Shown in pieces: positions 1 to 4,918 of a stretch of 7,402 nucleotides of DNA (positions are counted from its first letter, which is position 1; every line of letters begins with the position of its first letter). The stretch is taken from NCBI GenBank assembly GCA_029942205.1, contig JAOZTL010000147.1:1-7402 (forward strand). Direction: 5' to 3'. The stretch comes from Bacteroidales bacterium. GTDB taxonomy: Bacteria > Bacteroidota > Bacteroidia > Bacteroidales > JAOZTL01. The notes beneath the pieces are model-generated. The model searched no databases, was not told the DNA's origin, and saw nothing but the letters and a program-made list of their open reading frames with translations. The position numbers and the translations under genes are program-made.

Positions 1-15
1 TCAAGTGTTTAAATT

Positions 16-56
16 TATGTAAATTTGTTGCGTAGAATGCTATGCAAATTTATATG
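16..56. repeat. Imperfect hairpin / inverted repeat
   Basis: TAAATTTG (20-27) is the exact reverse complement of CAAATTTA (45-52). Counting G-U pairs, the stem extends outward to 16-27 with 45-56 (12 pairs). Inside it, CGTAG (31-35) pairs with CTATG (40-44) around an AATG loop, leaving a three-base bulge at 28-30. There is no clear T-run after it on either strand, so it is not a textbook intrinsic terminator. It could be the 3' structure of a gene to the left of the window, or an operator-like palindrome. Each outer arm also matches TAnnTTTG, but A/T-rich sequence makes that cheap. Confidence 0.4.
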
Positions 57-103
57 TTAATTGATAGTAAAATAGATATTAAGCTTTATGGGCTATTTTA
101 CAC

Positions 104-111
104 TATCTTTG
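104..111 (+). promoter_or_regulatory. Putative sigma-A -7 box (TATCTTTG)
   Basis: TATCTTTG matches the Bacteroidota primary sigma -7 consensus TAnnTTTG exactly and is followed by CA, a common context for these promoters. A -33 TTTG is not evident at the expected distance; the nearest candidate is the TTTA at 85-88. Transcription would start near 117-120, giving comF a leader of about 240 bases, or this box could drive an unannotated small RNA. Seen: the box. Inferred: its use. Confidence 0.4.
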
Positions 112-341
112 CATTCGGTTGATTATCAATCAATTAAAACATAAATAATTTTAGCACTGTGTTTATAAATAATTTAGTCGAAAAAAAACAGATAGAAAAA
201 TTCTAAATAGTAAATGCCTCATTTATGTTATAAACTTATGGGTATAAAATTAATAAATATTTTTCATTTGTAATTATTTTTAATCATTTTTTTTAACTTT
301 TTATTTAATTAGTTGTTTATAAGAATATTACACTTAAAAGT

Positions 342-346
342 AAGGA
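342..346 (+). promoter_or_regulatory. Shine-Dalgarno-like AAGGA before comF
   Basis: AAGGA ends ten bases before the comF ATG at 357. Most genes in this window have only AT-rich leaders, so this is the clearest ribosome-binding-site candidate and it supports the chosen start. Confidence 0.45.
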
Positions 347-356
347 CATAAATTTA

Positions 357-1067
357 ATGATTCATAATAAAAAACAGTCATTTTTCGAATCTTTTTTTTC
401 ATTATTAGCACCAGTAACATGTGTTGCTTGTGGAAATAATTTATTAAAACACGAAAAAATGTTTTGTACTTCGTGTTTGTATAATTTGCCTCGCACCAAT
501 TTTCATCAGACTAAAGAAAATGCTGTGCAACAAATTTTCTGGGGACGTGTTCAAATAGAAGAAGCAAGTTCTTATTTCTTTTTTCAAAAGAAAAGTGTAT
601 TTCAAAATATTATTCACCAATTGAAATATCACGGAAATAGAGATGTTGGTCTGATAGTGGGACAGTTATATGCCAAAGAGCTCAAAGAAGCACATTATTT
701 TTTGGATGTGGATTATGTTGTTCCTGTACCACTTCACCCCAAGCGTTTGCACGAGCGTGGGTATAATCAAAGTGAATATTTTGCAAAAGGTTTAGCTGAA
801 ATTTTTAAATTACCGTCTATTTCAGACAATTTACAACGAAATATATACACACAAACACAAACACAAAAAAATAAAGAAAGTCGTTGGGAAAATGTGAAAA
901 ATGCATTTACATTAAAAAATACAGAACAGTTTGCCAATAAACACATTTTACTAGTTGATGATGTTTTGACAACAGGAGCAACGCTAGAAGCTTGTGCCAC
1001 AGCTATTTTGTTGGCTGAAAATGCCAAAGTTAGTATCGCAACAATAGCTTTAGCACAAGGAATTTAA
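357..1067 (+). CDS. comF: ComF family protein (phosphoribosyltransferase-like)
   Basis: This 236-residue protein has the full ComF layout. An N-terminal zinc-ribbon-like pair CxxC (C22, C25) and CxxC (C37, C40) is followed by the family motif VPVPLHPKRLHERGYNQSE at 122-140 and a type I phosphoribosyltransferase PRPP loop, LVDDVLTTGAT, at 199-209. In Firmicutes and Haemophilus, relatives act in the cytoplasm during DNA uptake and natural transformation. In Bacteroidota the family is widespread and its exact role is less clear, so function here is inferred from family only. The length is normal for the family and nothing is truncated. An AAGGA at 342-346, ten bases before the ATG, supports this start. 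The gene stands alone and converges on the biotin carrier gene with 28 bases between stop codons. A short ACACAA-type repeat at about 846-866 encodes the TQTQTQ stretch in a variable part of the protein. Confidence 0.93.
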   Translation: MIHNKKQSFFESFFSLLAPVTCVACGNNLLKHEKMFCTSCLYNLPRTNFHQTKENAVQQIFWGRVQIEEASSYFFFQKKSVFQNIIHQLKYHGNRDVGLIVGQLYAKELKEAHYFLDVDYVVPVPLHPKRLHERGYNQSEYFAKGLAEIFKLPSISDNLQRNIYTQTQTQKNKESRWENVKNAFTLKNTEQFANKHILLVDDVLTTGATLEACATAILLAENAKVSIATIALAQGI

Positions 1068-1095
1068 CCTTTATTACTGATGAAATACACATAAT

Positions 1096-1602
1096 CTATT
1101 CAAAAACAATTAGAACTTGATTTTTTTCAACAGCTTCGTTTATTTTGCATTTTATCAACTTGACAACACCGTCCGTTGGCGATTTGATAATATTTTCCAT
1201 TTTCATAGCTTCTAATATCAGTAAATTGTCGCCTTTTAGTACTTCTTGACCTTCTGATACTTCTATGGTAAGCACTAAACCAGGCATTGGAGCTTTTAGT
1301 TCATTTATTTTTTTGCTCGAACCAGCATCCATTCCTAATTTTTTCAATAAATTATCAAATTCACTATTTATCTGTGTTTCAAACACTTCGCCGTTAATTT
1401 TTAGTTTGAAGTATTTTTCTTTTGTGTTCGATTCTAAAACTTCTATTTGGTATGATTTGCCTTCTTTTAGAAGGTGATATTTCCCATTTTTCAAATTTTG
1501 AATATCTAAATCAAAATCTACATTGTCAATTATGCCACTGTCAGTTGAGTTTGCATGTAGTTTGATTTGAAAATCTTTATTATTCGTTTTTACGGTATAC
1601 AT
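1096..1602 (-). CDS. Biotin/lipoyl-attachment domain protein (biotin carboxyl carrier subunit)
   Basis: This 168-residue protein ends in a biotinyl domain: APMPGLV at 104-110, then the biotinylation motif EAMKMEN with the acceptor lysine K134, then the closing DGVV turn at 144-147. The first 100 residues resemble the linker and beta-rich region found before the carrier domain in acyl-CoA carboxylase alpha chains. The free-standing size and motif fit the small carrier subunit of Bacteroidota propionyl-CoA or related acyl-CoA carboxylases, which carries carboxybiotin between a biotin carboxylase and a carboxyltransferase in the cytoplasm. Neither partner gene is in the window, so the substrate cannot be read from context and no symbol is given. 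The gene starts at ATG 1602 and is likely transcribed alone. A TATTTTTG -7-like box lies at 1660-1667 on the minus strand, without a well-spaced -33 box. Confidence 0.9.
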   Translation of the reverse strand: MYTVKTNNKDFQIKLHANSTDSGIIDNVDFDLDIQNLKNGKYHLLKEGKSYQIEVLESNTKEKYFKLKINGEVFETQINSEFDNLLKKLGMDAGSSKKINELKAPMPGLVLTIEVSEGQEVLKGDNLLILEAMKMENIIKSPTDGVVKLIKCKINEAVEKNQVLIVFE

Positions 1603-1659
1603 AAAATTTTAATATTTAATTGGATTAAATAAACGTTTGGTATTCAATAAAAGCTACAT

Positions 1660-1667
1660 CAAAAATA
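1660..1667 (-). promoter_or_regulatory. Possible -7 box for the biotin carrier gene
   Basis: On the minus strand the bases read TATTTTTG, matching TAnnTTTG, about 58 bases before the start codon. The only TTTG further upstream (1681-1684) is 13 bases away, shorter than usual spacing. In such A/T-rich sequence a chance match is quite possible. Confidence 0.3.
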
Positions 1668-1708
1668 CAAAAAAAATATTCAAAATCGAATTTATTTTCT
1701 ATTTAAGG

Positions 1709-1849
1709 CTTCGATCCTTTTGATGTTGCTTACATAAATCTGTAAACGTCAAATATTCAGAGAAATACATAATTGTATATTTTCTTTTCGATAAGTTATT
1801 GATTGTAATCGTCTTGGATAAGTGCGTAAGCAACATCAAAAGGTCGAAG
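1709..1849. repeat. 24-bp inverted repeat flanking a 92-base spacer
   Basis: The left arm is 1709-1733 and the right arm is 1826-1849. The inner 18 bases (CCTTTTGATGTTGCTTAC, 1716-1733) match the right arm exactly. A single extra T at 1715 follows, then six more exact pairs (CTTCGA with TCGAAG). The 92-base spacer is A/T-rich and contains a small hairpin, ATACA-TAAT-TGTAT (1765-1778). The right arm contains the stop codon and last residues of ubiX. In the ubiX transcript the arms could form a long stem, acting as a 3' stabiliser, processing site or terminator-like structure. Alternatively the element could be a MITE-like insertion or an inverted duplication of the ubiX end. I see no flanking target duplication and no T-run directly after the stem. 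Confidence 0.75.
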
Positions 1850-2423
1850 ATCTCCAACGAAATGGATCTGCCTGTAAATCAAGCAAGTCAATAACTCTAT
1901 CGATAACCGAATCTACTAGTTGCTCTATGTTTTGTGGTTGGCTATAAAAGGAAGGGCTTGCTGGACAAATAATACCGCCAGCTTGTGTAACAGTCTGCAT
2001 ATTATTTATATGAATCAGGCTGAGTGGTGTATCTCGTGTAACGAGTATTAGTTTACGGCGTTCTTTCAGCACAACATCTGCTGCTCTGGTAATCAATTCG
2101 TCAGAAATTCCACATGCAATTCTGCCTAAAGTTCCCATCGAGCATGGGCATACGATCATACTGTTGTACTGTGCTGATCCTGAGGCAAAAGGAGCATTGT
2201 AGCTATTTCTATCATAAACAGGAAATGGAAATTCATTCGTTTCAAAGCTACCTAATTCGTGCATCCATACGTCTATTGCGTTTTTGGAGAAAACAAGACC
2301 AACGTCAGCTATTTGTTTGTTGATAGAAGGTGATGCTAGTTTTTGAATCAATCGTTTGGCGTATACAGAGCCACTAGCACCAGTTACGGCAAGTATTATT
2401 TTGTGTTTTTTTTCTTGAATCAT
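1836..2423 (-). CDS. ubiX: Flavin prenyltransferase UbiX
   Basis: UbiX joins a dimethylallyl group to FMN to make prenylated FMN, the cofactor of UbiD-type decarboxylases, and acts in the cytoplasm. The 195-residue protein shows the family signatures in order: TGASGSVYAKRL at 14-25, FASGS at 79-83, CPCSMGTLGRIACGISDEL at 92-110, ITRAADVVLKERR after it, RDTPLS at 130-135 and PASPSFY at 154-160. I start it at ATG 2423 rather than the in-frame TTG one codon earlier. The ATG overlaps the stop of the upstream beta-barrel gene by one base (TGATG), which suggests translational coupling. No ubiD partner is in the window. The tail after the conserved arginine-tryptophan reads RSSTF and is encoded mostly within the right arm of the inverted repeat, so the last residues may have been replaced. 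Confidence 0.95.
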   Translation of the reverse strand: MIQEKKHKIILAVTGASGSVYAKRLIQKLASPSINKQIADVGLVFSKNAIDVWMHELGSFETNEFPFPVYDRNSYNAPFASGSAQYNSMIVCPCSMGTLGRIACGISDELITRAADVVLKERRKLILVTRDTPLSLIHINNMQTVTQAGGIICPASPSFYSQPQNIEQLVDSVIDRVIDLLDLQADPFRWRSSTF

Positions 2424-2998
2424 CAAAAATTATAAAATAATATCATATTTATATTATTATTATACCAGCCAAAATCTGTCCGAATACTTGCGAATGAATA
2501 GCTAAAACGTGTTTCTATCCCTATTCGCTTTGATATTTGGTAACTAATTCCTACTATTGGCTGAAAATCGAATTTCTTAAAATCATAAGAATTAATATCA
2601 ATTGATAAACTATTTTCTTCTAATTTTGCACCAATAAAGTAAGCTGTTCCTATACCTGCATGTATTGATATTTTAGGATAAAAAGTATAGCCAATTAGTA
2701 CAGGAATCTCAATATAGTTCAATTGGCTACGAAAAAGAATTATACCAGTATTTTCGTTGCGTTTTACAGCTCCTTTGTTAATAAAATAGGAGTTTAATTG
2801 GATAAATAATTTTTTGTTAATAGGCAATGAAATTTGCACGCCTCCTAATATTCCTAATTTGTCGTATCCATATTGTTGGTCTCCATCTATTTGATTTGCA
2901 GTAATTCCTGAGATAATTGCAGCTTCAAATTTTTGGGAATGAGTAACAGAATTAAAGAGTAGAAAAAAGAGGATAAAAAAAAATAAATTTTTGGACAT
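2423..2998 (-). CDS. Outer-membrane beta-barrel protein (PorT-like porin family)
   Basis: From ATG 2998 the 191-residue protein begins with a clear signal peptide: MSK, a phenylalanine/leucine-rich core, and likely cleavage near THSQ-KF. The mature part is a run of short alternating amphipathic strands with turns, including a NYIEIPVLIGY segment at 94-104 and a glycine-rich HAGIGTAY segment at 113-120. It ends in phenylalanine, the usual last residue of proteins inserted by the BAM machinery. This matches the small eight-strand-like beta-barrel family common in Bacteroidota outer membranes; the specific role is unknown. The frame is open to an earlier ATG at 3058, but that would put 20 polar residues before the signal peptide, so I prefer 2998. 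No clear ribosome-binding site or promoter box is visible. The stop overlaps the ubiX start, implying one transcript, although no functional link is obvious. Confidence 0.82.
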   Translation of the reverse strand: MSKNLFFFILFFLLFNSVTHSQKFEAAIISGITANQIDGDQQYGYDKLGILGGVQISLPINKKLFIQLNSYFINKGAVKRNENTGIILFRSQLNYIEIPVLIGYTFYPKISIHAGIGTAYFIGAKLEENSLSIDINSYDFKKFDFQPIVGISYQISKRIGIETRFSYSFASIRTDFGWYNNNINMILFYNF

Positions 2999-3307
2999 GA
3001 GATGATTATACCAATTGAATTTACAAATAGAGACGGAAAAGTAATTATTCCGTCTCATTTTCTATTAGTTCTACTTTATCAAGTTAATATTAGTTGATTA
3101 TTAGTGCATTATCTCTTTTTTGACACGGATATTAGACAAAAAAAATAGTAGAAAGTAGAAAGAAAATTAGCAAATTTCTGTATGAAAAGCATTACTTCTA
3201 ACAAAAAACTCTTTCTATTTTTGACCTCACCGTATCATAAAACAAGCAAATGAATTGATTAACAGCAAGCTTTAACTTAGTAAAGATTTATAAAAAAAAT
3301 AAAGCCT
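2999..3307. other. Intergenic region between two minus-strand envelope genes
   Basis: This stretch holds no gene I can support. It contains the unlikely 20-codon extension of the beta-barrel gene (2999-3058), three copies of ATTAGT at 3064, 3089 and 3100, long A-runs, and the terminator-like end of the DUF2147 gene at its right edge. I found no good TAnnTTTG match for the beta-barrel gene, so its promoter is undetermined. Confidence 0.5.
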
Positions 3308-3314
3308 TTATTTT
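3288..3314 (-). terminator. Terminator-like hairpin at the DUF2147 stop codon
   Basis: AAAATAAA (minus strand, 3314-3307) pairs exactly with TTTATTTT (3303-3296) around a three-base loop and runs straight into more T residues (to 3292). The stop codon TAA lies within the stem. The shape is that of an intrinsic terminator, but the stem has no G-C pairs, so it would be weak. Confidence 0.35.
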
Positions 3315-3748
3315 ACAGGCACCCAAGTTTGTGTACGATAAAATGGACCAATATAACCTCTTAATTTAAGATTTTTTCCTTCAATCCAAATTTTGCAGTC
3401 ATAAATTTTACCATTGTTTGGGTCAAGAATAGTTCCATTTTTCCATTCATTTGCGCTTGTTTTTTTTATTTTTTGGATGATTGTCATTCCAATTACTTTT
3501 TTATTGTAGCGAGAATCTGTTTTTTCACAAGCAGTACATTTTGAATCTTGTTTTTCTGGATCAACAAGCGACATGATTTTCCCATAAAAAAAACCATCAG
3601 CTGATTTCCAAATTTGAACAACTGATTTTTCATTTCCTGTTTCGTCATCAATAGTTTTCCATTTACCACTGATCGTTTGTGCCATAGCACCTGTTTGTAA
3701 TACTAAGAAGCTAAGTAGGATACTAGCAACAATTGTTACTTTTTTCAT
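3308..3748 (-). CDS. DUF2147 domain secreted protein
   Basis: This 146-residue protein has a strong Sec signal peptide: MKK, a hydrophobic core, and an AMA-Q cleavage site after residue 23. The mature domain has the DUF2147 pattern: an early GKWKTID segment (28-34), a VVQIWKSADGFFYGKIMSL strand pair (43-61), a CTAC motif (C71, C74) followed by a charged loop, a WKNGTILDPNNGKIYDCKIW segment (102-121) and a closing LKLRGYIGPFYRTQTWVP region (127-144). The family is common in Bacteroidota and Proteobacteria, is expected in the periplasm or outside the cell, and has no established function. C71, C74 and C118 could form a disulfide or bind metal, but this is inference. The length is typical. It appears to be a single gene, divergent from the beta-barrel gene at 4205. 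Confidence 0.9.
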   Translation of the reverse strand: MKKVTIVASILLSFLVLQTGAMAQTISGKWKTIDDETGNEKSVVQIWKSADGFFYGKIMSLVDPEKQDSKCTACEKTDSRYNKKVIGMTIIQKIKKTSANEWKNGTILDPNNGKIYDCKIWIEGKNLKLRGYIGPFYRTQTWVPVK

Positions 3749-3804
3749 ATTAAAAAATTTAAGTTAAAAAATTGAAGAAATATACTTGTAATTGTTTTTC
3801 TTTC

Positions 3805-3812
3805 CAAATATA
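3805..3812 (-). promoter_or_regulatory. Possible -7 box for the DUF2147 gene
   Basis: The minus strand reads TATATTTG, an exact TAnnTTTG match, 57 bases before the DUF2147 start codon; the implied leader would be about 50 bases and lacks a Shine-Dalgarno. No TTTG -33 box is seen at the expected distance, so this rests on the -7 box and position alone. Confidence 0.4.
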
Positions 3813-3814
3813 TA

Positions 3815-3862
3815 TTTTATTATTTTTGTACTTTCATACTTCGTCAGTTTTATTATTTTTGT
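3815..3862. repeat. 15-base direct repeat, period 33
   Basis: TTTTATTATTTTTGT occurs exactly twice, at 3815-3829 and 3848-3862, upstream of the presumed DUF2147 promoter. Copies spaced 33 bases apart are about three helical turns, which would suit a regulator binding site, but the low complexity makes chance likely. Confidence 0.5.
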
Positions 3863-4015
3863 TCATCAATATAGCTCTGTTTTAACGATTTATTATACTG
3901 TTTGATATAATTGTATGTATTTAGGCGTAACTTACTGATTTACATTGATTATTTGTCAAAAGATGTCCAAAAATAAATATTAAAACAGATGAAGTCTGAC
4001 TTTAGTTTAGAAACG

Positions 4016-4037
4016 TAATATATATATATTAATTTTG
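4016..4037 (+). promoter_or_regulatory. A/T palindrome with overlapping TAATTTTG box
   Basis: The 16 bases 4016-4031 (TAATATATATATATTA) are perfectly self-complementary. They overlap TAATTTTG (4030-4037), a TAnnTTTG match on the plus strand that could start a transcript near 4043 with about 160 bases of leader before the beta-barrel gene. No good -33 box is visible. The link to the downstream gene is inferred. Confidence 0.25.
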
Positions 4038-4061
4038 ATTAGAATGCCTAAATAAGCTAAA

Positions 4062-4138
4062 AATAAGCAGTAAAACAAAATTAAGTACTTCTACAAAAAA
4101 AAGTTTAAAGATCATTTTTTTGTATTTTACTGTTTATT
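4062..4138 (+). ncRNA. Predicted long stem-loop in the leader of the beta-barrel gene
   Basis: Bases 4062-4075 pair with 4125-4138 (14 pairs, one of them G-U). Bases 4092-4101 pair exactly with 4115-4124 (10 pairs, 13-base loop). The two helices abut on the 3' side (4124/4125), leaving a 16-base bulge on the 5' side, so they could stack into one 24-pair hairpin ending 66 bases before the start codon at 4205. An alternative to the bulge also exists, since CAAAA (4076-4080) could pair with TTTTG (4118-4122). The stem is A/U-rich. It may be a structured leader, a terminator-like element or a small RNA; no known riboswitch class is recognised. Confidence 0.35.
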
Positions 4139-4171
4139 AGTGTTTTGTGTGAGCATGTGAGTTATTAAAAT

Positions 4172-4190
4172 AGATCGAAGACCTTAATTT
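4172..4190 (-). repeat. Possible third copy of the CTTCGATC repeat core
   Basis: The minus strand reads TTAAGGTCTTCGATC within this span. The left arm context of the inverted repeat reads TTAAGGCTTCGATC (1703-1716), identical apart from one extra T. The bases that follow (TATTTTAATAACTCAC against CTTTTGATGTTGCTTAC) look like a diverged continuation. It sits 15-33 bases before the beta-barrel start codon. Confidence 0.35.
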
Positions 4191-4204
4191 AAAGATAAGA
4201 TATT

Positions 4205-4855
4205 ATGAGTAAATATTTCATATTGAGTTTATTCCTATTCATTTCAAATTCATTGTATAGTCAAGATTATTATGGACTTACGGTAGGTACTGTACGTAGT
4301 AATTTTATAGGAAGTGATGTACCTAGCTTGTCTGAAGGGAAACAAAATTTCAGTTTTGGCGTTTTTTTAGATTATTATTTAGGCGAAGACATATTTACAT
4401 TTTACGAGATACAATTAACAAAAGTAGGTGCCCGTTTTAGTGAAGAAATGCCAAATACAGGTTTGCTAACTATTGATGCAGAGCTTACTCAAATATCTGT
4501 TCCTATTTTATTACGATTTTCTTATTCCAAACAAAAAATAAAGCCTTATTTTAACTTTGGAGCCGCACCGAGTTATTTATTTAAGAATAATACGACAATT
4601 ACTGCCGTTCAGTTTGGGCGCGAGATAGATTCTAAATTATTTTTTGATTACCAGAACAGAGATATAAACGTTGATGGCATTCTAGGAATTGGTTTTTTTT
4701 ATCAGCGTTACATCATCGATTTGAAGTATTATTACGGGCTACGTAGTATATACCAAGGCGATACTCCTTTGGTGATAAGGAGTAATGCTTTACAGATAAA
4801 TTTTTCGATGATTCTAAATTTTGATAATAAAAAATCTCGTTATCGACCCGATTAA
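4205..4855 (+). CDS. Outer-membrane beta-barrel protein (PorT-like porin family)
   Basis: This 216-residue protein starts with a signal peptide, MSKYFILSLFLFISNSLYSQ, closely resembling that of the beta-barrel encoded at 2423-2998. The mature part has the same plan: a glycine-rich first strand (YYGLTVGT), a strand with KVGARF at 73-78 where the other has NKGAVK, a TQISVPILLRF strand (95-105) matching YIEIPVLIGY, then a YFNFGAAPSYLF strand (115-126). The two are likely distant paralogs of the Bacteroidota outer-membrane beta-barrel family; ligand and role are unknown. The last strand ends ...SMILNF, but here the polar tail DNKKSRYRPD follows, so the phenylalanine is not terminal as it is in the other protein. 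The ATG is preceded by an A/T-rich leader without a Shine-Dalgarno. The gene is alone on its strand and converges on the sensor gene 63 bases away. Confidence 0.82.
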   Translation: MSKYFILSLFLFISNSLYSQDYYGLTVGTVRSNFIGSDVPSLSEGKQNFSFGVFLDYYLGEDIFTFYEIQLTKVGARFSEEMPNTGLLTIDAELTQISVPILLRFSYSKQKIKPYFNFGAAPSYLFKNNTTITAVQFGREIDSKLFFDYQNRDINVDGILGIGFFYQRYIIDLKYYYGLRSIYQGDTPLVIRSNALQINFSMILNFDNKKSRYRPD

Positions 4856-4918
4856 TGCTTAAGTCGTTGGATAAAATTAAATAAGTAATCGTTGGCAAAG
4901 TTGTTTTATTTGCGTTCT

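Larger units (their letters stand above)
1..356. other. Non-coding AT-rich region upstream of comF
   Basis: I see no convincing gene here. The only open frames are very short; one of 18 codons starting at about 88 overlaps the promoter-like box and is not supported. The stretch holds an imperfect hairpin at 16-56, a Bacteroidota-type -7 box at 104-111 and a small perfect inverted repeat TTGATT-ATC-AATCAA at 119-133, just after the expected transcription start. The rest, about 140-340, is almost pure A/T with no structure I can name. Confidence 0.6.
3749..4204. other. 456-base divergent intergenic region
   Basis: No gene is supported here. From left to right it holds the leader and possible -7 box of the DUF2147 gene, the 15-base direct repeat (3815-3862), an odd-centred palindrome AAGTC-T-GACTT (3992-4002), a 16-base perfect A/T palindrome (4016-4031) overlapping a TAATTTTG -7-like box (4030-4037), the long stem-loop (4062-4138), and a short CTTCGATC-core repeat (4172-4190). 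The region is large for a compact genome and may carry regulation for the two divergent envelope genes or a small RNA. Confidence 0.55.

Noticed and set aside
88..144. An 18-codon open frame before comF
   Set aside because: It overlaps the promoter-like box, has no ribosome-binding site and resembles nothing I recognise.
846..868. ACACAA microrepeat in comF
   Set aside because: It is in frame, encodes TQTQTQ in a variable loop and is too short to argue for phase variation.
767..1027. An 86-codon minus-strand frame inside comF
   Set aside because: It lies opposite the conserved PRPP-loop region of comF; its composition follows from the A/T-rich antisense strand.
1068..1095. AAGG-AATTTAA-CCTT as a comF terminator (partly in the comF end)
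   Set aside because: There are only four stem pairs and no T-run follows.
2424..2426. TTG as the ubiX start codon
   Set aside because: An ATG follows immediately in frame and forms the usual TGATG stop-start overlap; the TTG adds only one residue.
2999..3058. Longer N-terminus of the beta-barrel protein, starting at ATG 3058
   Set aside because: It would place 20 mostly polar residues before a clear signal peptide; the internal ATG at 2998 gives the expected export signal.
3064..3105. Three copies of ATTAGT upstream of the beta-barrel gene
   Set aside because: A six-base A/T-rich word with irregular spacing (25 and 11) is expected by chance here.
4864..4895. Repeated TCGTTGG between the convergent genes
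   Set aside because: It is only seven bases long with no extension and no inverted partner; no terminator can be made from it.
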